A stretch of 64,000 nt of DNA from Aphrophora alni (Eukaryota; Arthropoda; Insecta; Hemiptera; Aphrophoridae): assembly GCA_963513935.1 (NCBI GenBank), contig OY740773.1, forward strand, positions 102,223,291 to 102,287,290, in the 5' to 3' direction. The notes under the pieces were generated by a model. It did no database searches, was not told the DNA's origin, and saw only the letters and a program-made list of their open reading frames with translations. Made by a program: the position numbers and the translations under genes. Below are positions 23,701 through 32,355 of the stretch, in pieces (position 1 is the first letter of the stretch; the number at the start of each line of letters is the position of its first letter).

Positions 23701-25741
23701 ATGTATCTTGTGATGATGATCCTTCAATGGGTAATGGAGGAGTAAATACTGCTGGGGAACGGTCTCCGTCAATACTCATTCGTCGAGGACTATTACTTCG
23801 ACTTGAATATGAACTGCTTGATGAATGTCTTCGAATTATTCTCGAGGCATCTGCAGGTATAACAATTTTTGCAGGGAATGCAAACCTCGAATGCGTAGGT
23901 GAAGTCACTGAATGATGAGACTCATGTGAATCAGTTGATATTTTACGTTGAGGTGTTTCTTCTTCATCAAACTGTTGAGACATTTGATGCCTTAATGAAT
24001 TTTTCCCTAACTTTTGAGGGGGTGTCGAACTTAACCTAAGAACAGCATTTTTCACCAGTTTTGTTTTTAGTAATAAATCCTTTCTTTTCCGACGATAGGA
24101 TGGTAACATCATCTTTCTCTTTGGTTCAGATCCAGGTGATCTTTTTTGCTCTATGGAATAAAGCATATTGATCGCTCCTTCATCTCCCAACAAACGATTT
24201 ATTTCACGCATTGTTCTCGATGATGGTTTTTTAACTTTTGGTTTTTTAATTGGTGTTACAGTTTCTCCATTAGATAAGGTTTGTTTTTCTTGTTTTACAG
24301 TCTTCTCTTTATTAACTATAATAACATCAGTAGGTCTAAGTCTTGGACGACCAACTTTTTTCTTTACAACCTCTAATTTTTTATGAACACCAGACACATC
24401 ACTCCCATTAAGTAATGTCTCAGTAGGAACTTTAGAAGACGACTTAGATAGCTTAGGCTTAACTAGCTTTTCTTGTACTAATTTTTTCTTTGAACTTGTT
24501 TTTAAATACCCTTTTTCTTTATTAATAATCCTTTCATCACGAGTTGTAAGTTTTTTCCTTGGTTTAACCTTAATTTTAGTGTTCATTTTTGGTACCAGCT
24601 TTTTACCTGTAACTTGATTTGTTTTCATAACCTTACTCTTCTTTATTTTACCCACTGGTGCAACAGAATCTATTTTACGTTTCCTACCTCTTTTTCCTGG
24701 TACTTTAACAAGAGCTTTGGCTGCTTCAACATTGTTATTATTTTCAGAACGCTTCTTGGTTTTCACATTGTTGTCCTTTGCAAGGTTTTTGATTTTCTTA
24801 ATTTTGATATTTGGATCTATCTTTGGTTTTTCTTTCTTAGAAAATTCCATAAGTTGTTTCAGAGCAAGTTCTTTTTCCAGTTCAGGATAAAGCTTAATTA
24901 ATTGATATTGTGGTCCTCTTTTATGGCTTTGTGGTTGTCTTCGTGGCGGTGCTGGTAGTGGTATTACAGGAAGTACCTCACCAGTTTCAGTTTTAGGTGG
25001 TTCTAAAGAAGTAGGTTTAACTTGTTCCACTACATTTTTTTTAATCCGTTCTTCAATATTTCCAACAGTTTCTAAAACAGTAGTACTTTTTGTAGCAGTG
25101 TGTTCTAGCGACAATTCATTTTCAACATCGGGATTTAAATCTGGTTCTTCATCACCTTCCAATATTGCTAGAAGTTCACTGTGATCTGGTATTTCAGTCT
25201 TATCTGTGTTCACAGTGTATCCTGCAGGAAGGATATGCTCGTCTAACAAAGAAGATTTTTCGTCATTTTTTAATTCAACATTTGTCGGTCCAGGAGTAGT
25301 AGATGGTGCGATACGATTTGCTAGCCTATGAGTTAACTTCATGGCAAAAAATATATCACCGCCTTCTGGGGGATCATGATATGGATGTTTCTTCAGAGAA
25401 CGTTCTAACAACTCTTGCGCAATTTCATCCTGAGTCACAATTTGGCTTGTTAAGTTTCTATAAGGAACTTTCACACCTAGTCGAGGTTTCTGACTACGCT
25501 TTCCTGTTCCTATCATGTCATCTTCAGGATTATTTACATCACGTCCCATAACATGTGGAGGAATAGTAAAATTTATATTTTGTGCGGGTTTTGGTAATAG
25601 TACTTTATCATCGGATATATCCAGTATTTCTCCATCTGCGTTATTCGGAAGAATGTATTCGTTTTTGCAATCATTTGAAGAGATAATATTCGGGACCATT
25701 GGTGTTAAAACGGTTATGTCATTATCCAATTCGAGGTCCAT
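8264..25741 (-). CDS. CDYL: CDYL-like protein, whole gene (6 exons joined)
   Basis: Joined exons 25741-23176, 21870-21680, 18143-17968, 17013-16803, 14922-14779 and 8455-8264 give 3,480 nt, or 1,159 residues plus TAA. All splice phases agree and every intron is GT-AG. Residues 1-850 are mostly low-complexity, rich in Lys, Ser and Thr, with AT-hook-like cores at about 346-357 (GKRGRKRK) and 462-470 (VGRPRLRP) and Ser/Thr-rich stretches. Residues about 890-1150 form an enoyl-CoA hydratase/isomerase fold. It has the oxyanion-type FCQG segment, the GAAVGLG turn, FHTPYAKLGQ and the CDYL-like WPDTFQEE stretch. Known of the family: CDYL proteins are nuclear corepressors whose C-terminal domain acts on crotonyl-CoA and binds corepressor complexes. 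Glu1033, in a PEG motif, matches the catalytic Glu of ECI2-type isomerases, where vertebrate CDYL has Asp, so enzymatic activity is possible. No chromodomain is present. An in-frame TAA lies upstream of the ATG. A divergent peroxisomal ECI2 relative is the alternative. Confidence 0.88.
8709..8785. repeat. Compound microsatellite (TA)n(TG)n
   Basis: About 18 TA units run directly into about 20 TG units. Confidence 0.97.
10380..10512 (-). repeat. Dispersed repeat, copy in inverse orientation
   Basis: Its reverse complement (AACCCAAAATTACAATTTTC ... AACCTCTAAGGATCCAAGCA ... TTGGTTGCCATC) aligns with 62262-62400 (AACACAAAATTATGATTTTC ... AACCTTTAAGGAAACAAACA ... TTGGTTGTTATC) and more weakly with 48530-48640. 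Family unknown. Confidence 0.5.
10821..10859 (-). CDS. Candidate 39-nt cassette exon of the CDYL-like gene
   Basis: On the minus strand an acceptor (CGTGTGCTTAG) precedes 39 nt encoding PAGCLKSLVSHFL and a donor CTG|GTAAGC. It lies in the same phase-0 intron as the 24-nt candidate and would insert 13 residues in frame. Its base composition is richer in G+C than the flanks. No homologous segment in CDYL is known to me. Confidence 0.25.
11635..11686. repeat. A-rich (AAAT)n / poly-A tract
   Basis: A run of As with four AAAT units. It may be the tail of a retroelement, but no element body could be recognised beside it. Confidence 0.8.
12630..12653 (-). CDS. Candidate 24-nt cassette micro-exon of the CDYL-like gene
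   Basis: On the minus strand a pyrimidine-rich tract ending CCCTGCCAG is followed by 24 nt encoding SKAKEEDE and then a consensus donor GAG|GTGAGT. It lies in the phase-0 intron between coding exons 5 and 6, is itself phase 0 and has no stop, so inclusion would insert eight residues. This is inference from splice-site quality only. Confidence 0.35.
12957..13032 (+). repeat. Perfect 38-bp tandem duplication
   Basis: TAGATAAATCATCTAATATT...CAAATTATT occurs at 12957-12994 and again at 12995-13032 without a mismatch, suggesting a recent slippage or repair event. Confidence 0.95.
13715..14190 (+). pseudogene. LINE ORF1-like fragment
   Basis: A coiled-coil segment (NLELKKEIQDLRENQKHNID followed by RLDNLKEHLCRNNLIFKAL) is followed after a break by RPHPTGPRNQVNGPIIAHIS, TRNLKGTSYVVYRDYS and a basic end. 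This order (coiled coil, NNL-F, RPV-like, LKG-V-DYS) matches ORF1 RNA-binding proteins of L1-type and related non-LTR elements. A stop at 14030 and a frameshift break it. It lies in a CDYL-like intron. Confidence 0.6.
14779..14922 (-). CDS. CDYL: CDYL-like coding exon 5
   Basis: This exon is 144 nt, phase 0 at both ends, with acceptor GTGTGCAG and donor CAG|GTAAGA. It encodes residues 1049-1096 (ELLFACRKLTASEALQFGLV then ILWPDTFQEE), the helical part of the fold in which ECI2 and CDYL proteins carry GKKLTA/GRKLTA and F-P-TF motifs. Confidence 0.93.
15595..15878. mobile_element. 284-bp Tigger/pogo-type MITE
   Basis: It starts CAGTAAAGTCCTGGTAATAC and ends TTTTCGGGACTCTTACTG, imperfect inverted ends, with TA on both sides (15593-15594 and 15879-15880). 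Internal sequence has no coding potential. It lies in a CDYL-like intron. Confidence 0.7.
16803..17013 (-). CDS. CDYL: CDYL-like coding exon 4 (hydratase core)
   Basis: This exon is 211 nt with acceptor TTTCAG and donor GTAAGT. It encodes residues 978-1048. It carries the second oxyanion loop (HGAAVGLGVTMLPLFD), the ASDKATFHTPYAKLGQ strand and PEG with Glu1033. This is the most strongly conserved part of the protein and identifies the family. Confidence 0.94.
17480..17780 (+). pseudogene. mariner-like element, 5' end and transposase N-terminus
   Basis: A terminal-repeat-like start (GGCGCATTTAAAAAGTAAGGGT) is followed about 150 bp later by an ATG and a decayed helix-turn-helix region. In a shifted frame it reads ARGHNVAEIHHQLCKTYGPT followed by AMSEK, the N-terminal DNA-binding domain of SETMAR-type mariners. 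The element is cut off about 17780. It lies in a CDYL-like intron and is a different sub-lineage end from the relic near 62 kb, so they are probably unrelated copies. Confidence 0.65.
17968..18143 (-). CDS. CDYL: CDYL-like coding exon 3 (hydratase fold)
   Basis: This exon is 176 nt with donor GTAAGT. It encodes residues 920-977 plus two bases. The segment KELITALNHLKKDD followed by VLLTSTGNVFCQGVDIFSLI carries the first oxyanion-hole loop of the crotonase superfamily in its CDYL flavour (VFC-G-D). Confidence 0.92.
18241..18630 (+). mobile_element. Penelope-like terminal fragment with 47-bp inverted repeats
   Basis: Arms about 18307-18353 and 18569-18615 are inverted copies containing CACAATATTTCTTTTGTAAA. 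TAAACTGAAACTTT recurs outside each arm. Between them, GCCGTAACTGGCGAAACCAT (18539-18558) resembles the hammerhead-like stem and GAAAC core seen at Penelope-like element ends. The family call is inference. Confidence 0.45.
19320..19425 (-). repeat. Possible tRNA-derived SINE fragment
   Basis: On the minus strand CTCTAGTGGCTAATGATC is followed by GGTCCTGCATTCAATCTC, weak A- and B-box likenesses at SINE spacing. Confidence 0.25.
19630..19762. mobile_element. 133-bp hairpin MITE
   Basis: Ends GAGTGTTTCAAAAATGTGT and ACACATTTTTTAAACACTC are inverted. An inner inverted pair (ATCAAAATAAA with TTTATTTTGAT) lies in the centre, so most of the element can fold on itself. Confidence 0.55.
21045..21665 (+). 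mobile_element. LTR retrotransposon 5' fragment: LTR, primer-binding site, gag start
   Basis: A GC-richer LTR-like block (about 21045-21498) contains AATAAA-type signals near 21303 and 21346. It is followed by TGGTGTCAGAAGTGGGATCC at 21500-21519, which fits a primer-binding site complementary to the 3' end of a leucine tRNA (from memory). A short leader leads to an ATG at 21617 that opens only 17 codons before a stop. The element is truncated there, and CDYL-like exon 2's donor lies immediately to its right. The left LTR boundary is uncertain. It is a non-functional remnant. Confidence 0.6.
21680..21870 (-). CDS. CDYL: CDYL-like coding exon 2
   Basis: This exon is 191 nt, with acceptor TTTGTTTAG and donor CAG|GTAAAT. 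It encodes residues 856-919: an acidic/basic linker (DAEKKKEGEEKQ), then the start of the hydratase fold around RYDHLVQIILTP, the position where CDYL proteins begin their CoA-binding domain. An LTR-retrotransposon fragment ends about 10-20 bases into the intron downstream of its donor. Confidence 0.9.
22908..22930. repeat. (GT)n microsatellite
   Basis: Short uninterrupted GT run about 250 bp downstream of the coding-exon-1 splice donor of the CDYL-like gene. Confidence 0.95.
23176..25741 (-). CDS. CDYL: CDYL-like coding exon 1 (N-terminal basic region)
   Basis: This exon holds the start codon and residues 1-855. A splice acceptor (TTTCAG) at about 25990 begins the exon in the 5' UTR, and an in-frame TAA occurs between it and the ATG at 25741. 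The open frame runs on to 23030, but a good donor (GTAAGT) at 23175 joins in phase to the next exon, so the last 145 bases of the open frame are intron. The encoded region is highly charged, with two AT-hook-like motifs, many KKP/KKK runs, an SR/RS-like stretch near 639-655 and one helix-like segment (about 512-528, REINRLLGDEGAINMLY) that looks less random than its surroundings. Confidence 0.92.
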
Positions 25742-26639
25742 GATGATATTAAGTAGCCTACTCTTTTATAGTATTTTGAAATCCTCCAATTGTACACCAG
25801 ATTGTTTATCGGAATGAAGATTGACGTTATCAATGACTTTCATGATTATCATGTATTAATAACTGTAAGGCACATTTTATAACATCTAAAGAATGTTAGG
25901 CATCTCTTTTTTGATACAAATAATTTGTTGATAAATCAGGTACAAAGTGGTTTCTTGCAGAATTTAGAAGTTGTAAAATAACAGTAATCCTGAAATCAAA
26001 CAATATCATTATTTACATACATAATAATTGATTACGACATACTACTTTGTTCAAAAAGATGAAAAAAGATCTTTTAGTCTAGTTGGTAATCCAATAACAA
26101 ATTGATAACAATATCAATAAAACTGTTGCTTCTTATTTGGAAGTTAATTAAAAACGGATAAACCTTAATTTAAACCGATAAATGATTTTATACAACACAT
26201 TATAAATTTTCTTGCTTCTTAAATAGGCCTACAAGTAAAAATAAGCAATATAATGGTACAAATTAATAGAAGCAAGTCTAATAAACAAATAGGGAACACA
26301 TATAACCTCTTCCAAATTAAAAATTGGGTTGAAAAAATGTAAGAAACCATAGAAATACTGCTAGTTGTAAAATATATAAATTTGTAAAATTAGGCCATTA
26401 TCAAATAATTAATAATCAGAAAGTTAGACATTTTGAATTTTAATTGTAGCCAAGCCAGAGTGTAGATTACGTGGTAAAATTTTGACCTATATTAAAAAAA
26501 GATTATGTAAAGTAAAAATTCGATATAAAGTGTTTATTTGAATAATTAAAATTGTTACAAATCATTTTTGGAATTAAAATATAGCTAAAAAGTTAAAACA
26601 CTTAAAATAATTTCACGACACAACAAACTCGTTGCCTTG

Positions 26640-26840
26640 ACAACAGATTCGGCCAATGAGAATGGACGACTCAAATCAGTGCAGTTGTAGCCGGCAAGCT
26701 TGAAGAGACCAGAGTGTTTTTTTTTTTTTGAAGTGTGCTGAGAGAAACGCCGACAGAACAAGATGTGTATTTTTTGTGTGTGCAAGAGTGAATTTCGTGG
26801 TCATATCGACCGAAGTTGAACGTAGAAATAGTGGTAAGGA
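26640..26840 (+). promoter_or_regulatory. Promoter/5' exon-like island between the divergent genes
   Basis: This is a locally GC-richer stretch in AT-rich DNA. It has a CCAAT box (GGCCAATGAG), an initiator-like TCAGTG, and on the plus strand a donor-like AATAGTG|GTAAGG at about 26834. It could be the CDYL-like promoter or a non-coding first exon on the plus strand. No protein is proposed. Confidence 0.25.
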
Positions 26841-27360
26841 AACACTTAGTGAACAATTTGACTAAATTATTTTCATAATAAATTAAAATTTAAATAACTT
26901 TTCATTTGTATAAAAATTTTGCGTGTAAAACAGGATTTCTTGGCCAGCACGAGCTCCCCTTCCCCGAGATAGTGTATTTTTGAAATAAAGAAACTTTTTG
27001 ACGTATAAATCATTCAAAATTTGTATCATTAATCAATATAAAAGACAATCTAATTTGATATTATTAAGTTTACCCAAAACTAATTACATAGCAAAGATTT
27101 TGTTATAAATTGTTATAGCAAGTTGAATTATGCTGAAGTTTTACATGTTGTCTGTGGCAGCTGCCTCGACGCACCTAGTCTCCCTTCTTTCTTTATCCGT
27201 TTAGTGTGAGCTTAGCTCTTGTTGCTAAAGTTAGATGATTTGTTTACACCATTGGCAATGAATAAGTATGTTAGCGTGGTGAAGTTATTTTTTAATTATC
27301 ATTATTCTTATTCTTGTTAAAGTGTTACGTTAGATGTTTTTTAGTTTTTTTTATATAAAA

Positions 27361-28040
27361 TGAATCAACCTGGTCCTAATAACATATTTTATAATGATAC
27401 AGGAATTGAATTTAATGATTATTGTAGTGATGACAATCCAGATAATGTTGAGCTTGAAGCCTCAGGCAATGACGTTGACCCTGACTATGCAGGTCAGCAC
27501 CAATTTGGTCATCAAATACTAAGGGTATGAGACCTACTTCCTTTGAAAATGAAAGTTGGTTATTAGTTCCTAACCCATTAGGTAGAAAACCTTTACATTA
27601 TTTTACTTTGTTGTGTGATGACATATTTTTGGAGCAAATAGTGAGTTATACTAATTGCTATGCACTTGAAGTGTTTTTTGGGCCATCAACTAATCCTTCG
27701 TCACGAAATCATAGATAGAAGGATTTCGGTTTAAATGAATTCAAAATTTTTATTGCACTACTTTTTCATACAGGCTCAACACGTATGAATAGATTTCAAG
27801 ATTATTGGAGGACAGGGAAACTATTTGTACTCACGTGTTTTTTTTAAATACATGAGTTGTGAGAGATTTCTTCTTATCTTGGGGTGTTTGTATTTTTCAA
27901 CCAACAACCAAAAAAGTTCAAACCGTTTACATAAAGTAGAATATCTTGTTGATTATTTTAACAACAAGATGGTGTCTATTTACTATCCAGAGAAGAACCT
28001 TTCATTTGACAAATGTATGGTGTTATGGTGTGATCTCTAG
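27361..28040 (+). pseudogene. piggyBac-like transposase, 5' half, broken
   Basis: An acidic N-terminus (NQPGPNNIFYND...) is followed by segments typical of the piggyBac DDE family: LLCDDIFLEQIVSYTNCYAL, then GLNEFKIFIALLFHTG, RMNRFQDYW and FLLILGCLYF, and CMVLWCDL near the catalytic region. The frame is interrupted by at least four stops or shifts (around 27528, 27717, 27845 and 28039) and nothing after 28040 matches the catalytic core, so this is a truncated relic. It lies between the two genes. Terminal repeats were not found. Confidence 0.75.
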
Positions 28041-30154
28041 TGTGGCAAGTCTACAAATGAAAGTGCAATATGCTCGATGCCCTGGAACACCAAAAATTTC
28101 CTCCCACCCTTAAACAATCAAATGTTTTAAAATTTCTACAAACTGTCACCATAGCTCCCCTCTAATGTAATTAAAACATAAAAATATATTTTAATATTTA
28201 GATACCCACTAGACCTATTGCTTAAAACTAGGCCTAAAAGATTTTGATCTATGTAAATAAAGAGGGTGCCTTTTCCAAGGTAGACCATCTGTCTTAACTA
28301 TCTGAATTATTAAATATATGGAGCAGACATATTAAGTGAATTTTCATAAACATATAGAGTATAGCTCTAGGTAATAATATTATAGCCTATGGTATCAGAT
28401 CATAGTAGTTCTATTTGGCTTAAATCTAATATTATTGCTCAATTATTTACAATTAAACCTATCTGTTGATGCTATGATTAAGGTAGGTTTAGATATAAAG
28501 CCTAATTGTATATAGTAGATATATAACAAAAGGTTTTGCCTAAACAAAATCATTGACCCGATTATAATGGTACCTAGCTTCAAAACAGCAAGGCTATTAG
28601 AGACTTACTGAAAGTCAGTTCCATGAATAGTAAGATTCATTGTGTAGATGCAGCTAACAACATTTATTTCCATGCAACAGGTCTCTTTCAGCGCAAATTA
28701 CCCTTGTTAAATGTAGTATGAACATTATACATATATTTAAAATACATTTACTCAAAATTGTTGAATAGGTGAAAGTTTACAGCATGCTTATATAGTATAG
28801 CCTAGTAACATAAAACCATATTGTTTAACAGTCTTGTTTGGTTATTTAAAACTGGAATTTACTTATCTTCTTTTGGGTAAAGAAATAACTTTCTCGTTAT
28901 TTTTGTACTACATAACCTGTCTTCATAAGAATAATAACATTTTTTGGTATGCATCAAATTTTTTTACGGGATAAAACATAATTTCAACTTTTCTAAGTTA
29001 AGGTCCATAAAGTGAATGCAAGATGAACTTCCAAATCCCTGAGTATGTGAAATGCATAGAAATGACAGAACACTCATCCTGCTAAGTAATGCTGATAATT
29101 CATGTCAGTAATTGGAATATACTTCAAAATTTTATAACAATTTAATTTCAGTTGCATCTAAAAAAAATTATGGTTTAGATATTATAAATAAAATTATTTT
29201 AAATATCGTAGATTAAATCTTCCTACATAGGCTAATTTTTTTTTAGTAATAAAAAATGTCACTAGTTTCCCCTAGTGGAAACAAAATGTCCAGATATTGT
29301 TTCCCCTCTATATATTATTTTCTGTACTACTGTACATCTAATTTAAATGGTTTTTATCCTATTATAAGAACAAATCCCAACTTCCCTTCAAATATTTATT
29401 TATTAGAGTTTCCCAAATAGGAACCATAAAAATTAGATCAGTCTAAACCAAGACTGGACTAAGCATTAAGCTTTCAGAGGTTTTTTTACCGTAGGTTGGA
29501 CCTTCACCGATACTGCACAAATGAAAATTCAATTAGGCTAATACGTATTAAACAATATTTATTTTTTAAATGTGGAATACAAAGTTTTGCAGATTGTCAT
29601 AAAACATAGTACAAAAAATACATTGTATAGGGGATAGGGACATGAGAATATAGGGTTTTTGAATGGAGGAAATATTGCAATGTTCTATGACAGATTAACA
29701 CATAATTAAGATATTATTAGGCTACTCTTAGGGAAAAAAAGGTACGATTTAATAAAACCATTTCAATGGATAAGTTATAGGAGGATGGAATGGGCTGAAT
29801 GATAATGCTAAAACTAGCCTATAAAGAAATGTACAACCTAAACAATGAATTTGATGTCTAGGATAAGTTTGGTAAGGTTAATATAAAGGTAACTGCTAAT
29901 TTTGAGATTTTTTTAATCTGCTAAACTAATACCCTGCTTCTTAAGAATAAATAATGTTCTCATCGCGGAGGTCACATTTTTCAATGAAAAATTATAATTT
30001 ACAATCGACAGGTTTATAGATTATACATAATGGCTAATGTTCACATTCACATCTCATACGTTACTCGAAATTTCAATGCTTATATCTGAGATCACAGATC
30101 ACATGATATACTGTCAATCTTTCATATTAATGACATTAACTTTAATAAATGTAT
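28041..30154. other. Intergenic region between piggyBac relic and palindrome B
   Basis: AT-rich, without recognised exons or element ends. Confidence 0.55.
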
Positions 30155-30209
30155 GAAAGGTTTGGCCAGGTGGTTATAGGCTATATATAGTCATCTGGCC
30201 AAACCTTTC
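30155..30209. repeat. Palindromic TA-core repeat, copy B
   Basis: GAAAGGTTTGGCCAGGTGG ... CTATATATAG ... CATCTGGCCAAACCTTTC, a 55-bp near-perfect palindrome with 16-bp outer arms and one mismatch. Confidence 0.78.
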
Positions 30210-30286
30210 TTGACAAATAGGCCTAATATCACCCTACATATTATAGTTTTTATTATTATTATATAATTATTAGCCCCGTGATTATG

Positions 30287-30290
30287 TATG

Positions 30291-30351
<61 letters not shown>

Positions 30352-30365
30352 ACCTGGCTAAATCT
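30287..30365. repeat. Palindromic-family copy C: (TA)n(GA)n plus one arm
   Basis: (TA)n at about 30290-30312 is followed by (GA)n at 30313-30349 and then GCCACCTGGCTAAATCTG, the family arm. The (GA)n expansion appears to have replaced the other arm. An open frame on the minus strand here is a product of the simple repeat. Confidence 0.6.
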
Positions 30366-31879
30366 GTTGTGGCATGTAAATAGCGATCTAACATAGTCAT
30401 TGTGTAATATGCATGAGTCAAACCATACGCTATTCTCATTGCTATTGTCTTGCCATTATATGTAATCTATAAACCTGTATATATAAATGGCCTATATAGC
30501 CACCTTACTTAAGCTTGTAAGGTAAAAAGTCGTGTACATACCTATTTTAATGTGTAATTCACTTATTGAACCTTAACCTAAAAAAGTTGAAATTATGTTT
30601 TTTCCTGTGAAAAAATTAGCTCCGCTTTGAAAACTTATTTTATTATTAAGAAATAAGGTATGTAGAACATGTTAAAAAAAAATTACAAAAAAGCAGTGAC
30701 TTTCTTTGTAAACAATTACATTTGGTGCATTATCTCTACTCCTAGGTTATCTGTCTTAATACTTTGTTTTGAAAACCTAGTTATGGCTTGAAATATTTGT
30801 GAACATTCAGTTAGACTGAGTTAACTTACATTGTGGTATGGTAGGCCTATTAGGAAATATGGTTTTGCACCTTATTTTATTTTCAGTTATCACATTTGTT
30901 TTACAATTTGGAAAACAAAAATAATGAAAACCGAGTTAGTTAAAATGTATCTGACTTATTCAAAACAATTTTACAATAACTCTGGAAAGCAACTTCATAT
31001 TAGTTGCTTTTTTTTAAACTCTTGTGTTATTCTGGTAAATGGTGAAGTGCCATGGGCCCAACTCCTTTTGTGGGTTAAGGTCTATGTTTCCAATACAGAT
31101 CATAAAGAAATAATAATTCAAAATATGCTAAGCTATATAACTTACAATTTCAATCTTATAAATAACTAGCCTAATTCCGTAATATGATTTACTTACACTT
31201 GATTTTGACAAGGAAGCTCGGTAAGCTACCCCAAGCTGACTTGAAGATAAAGATAACGGTTGGACTTGGACACAAACTAATGAAAATGAAGGAGATATAT
31301 TTAGTTTGTAATGTAAAAGTACGAACAACTAGTGGAACTATCTGGGATTAAAGATAATTAAAACAATCACTAAGTGTCTCGAAGTATAAAAAATTAATAA
31401 CAAACCATCTCAATTGTAGAATTTTTCTAATTTACAACATAGCAAAATATTTAGCAACACTTTTTTTACCAACGTCTTATACTTATTGCGCATGCGTCAA
31501 CAAAAAAAAACCAAAGGTTAATAGTTTATATTATTATTAAAAAAAAGAAATTATTAAAATTGTCTACATATTTTTTCCACGACTAATACAATTTTTTTTA
31601 TGGTAACAAACATTATTTCAAACATTTTTTTTTATTTTTGAAATATAGCATACCTATTGCAATAAATTATGGTCTAACGTGTATTTTAAGTTTTAACTAT
31701 TACATGTACTTCCGATATATATACGTACATTATTTATGTGTACTAAATTAATTTTATACAAACAGGATTGCAAAATATATAATTATGTATTAACAAAATT
31801 ACACCACTACAACATCAGCTGTGAACTATATAACTATTGTGTAAAAAATATTTTATGTTTAATAATAAAGAAATTTTCT

Positions 31880-32111
31880 TGATTTAGTAACCTTTGAGTT
31901 GTCAGCTGTTTAGTGTTTAAACGTCAACTTCCATTGACATCTGCTTCATATAGATCAAGGTCGGTCTGTTTATACGTCTTATAGTGTTTTGATTGTACTA
32001 ATTTCGTTATATTTATTATTATCGAGAATTGTGTGAAGGGTATTTGAAATGATAATGATACGACGAATTTAAAGTATGAAATAATTACTGAATTGAATTA
32101 GGAAAACCATT
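31880..32111 (+). promoter_or_regulatory. Upstream / 5' UTR region of RELCH
   Basis: This is the region just before the RELCH ATG. It lacks transposon signatures and has a slightly more even composition than its surroundings. It contains GTCAGCTG and an acceptor-like TTTCTTGATTTAG at about 31886, so part may be 5' UTR. No TATA box is evident. Confidence 0.3.
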
Positions 32112-32355
32112 ATGGATGATCCATTTACAATGGATGATGAAGGTTGTGTAGATAACCAAACTAAACAGTCGAGTGACAATCTTAGTTACAGTGATATAGC
32201 AAACAAATTACTAAGAGATAGATACTACCTGTCGGCGCTGGAACTTCATACAGAATTAATAGAATCTGGGAAAGAAATTCCAAAATTAAAAGAATTTTTC
32301 TCAAATCCTGGAAACTTTGAAAGTCAAGCATCTAGACAAGATGTTTGCCACATAC
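32112..32355 (+). CDS. RELCH: RELCH exon 1 (start codon)
   Basis: The ATG at 32112 is followed by MDDPFTMDDEG and the family motif LLRDRYYLSALELHTEL. The exon ends CATAC|GTAAGT in phase 1. The open frame continues a further 80 bases into the intron and those residues are not coding. The context AACCATTATGG is acceptable for an insect start. Confidence 0.94.

Noticed and set aside
24168..24901. Plus-strand ORFs opposite coding exon 1 of the CDYL-like gene
   Set aside because: They are antisense shadows of the lysine-rich coding exon (Phe-rich translations).
30191..30439. ORF of 82 codons across the TA/GA repeat
   Set aside because: It translates the simple repeat (Leu-Ser and Tyr-Ile runs) and the palindromic repeat family.
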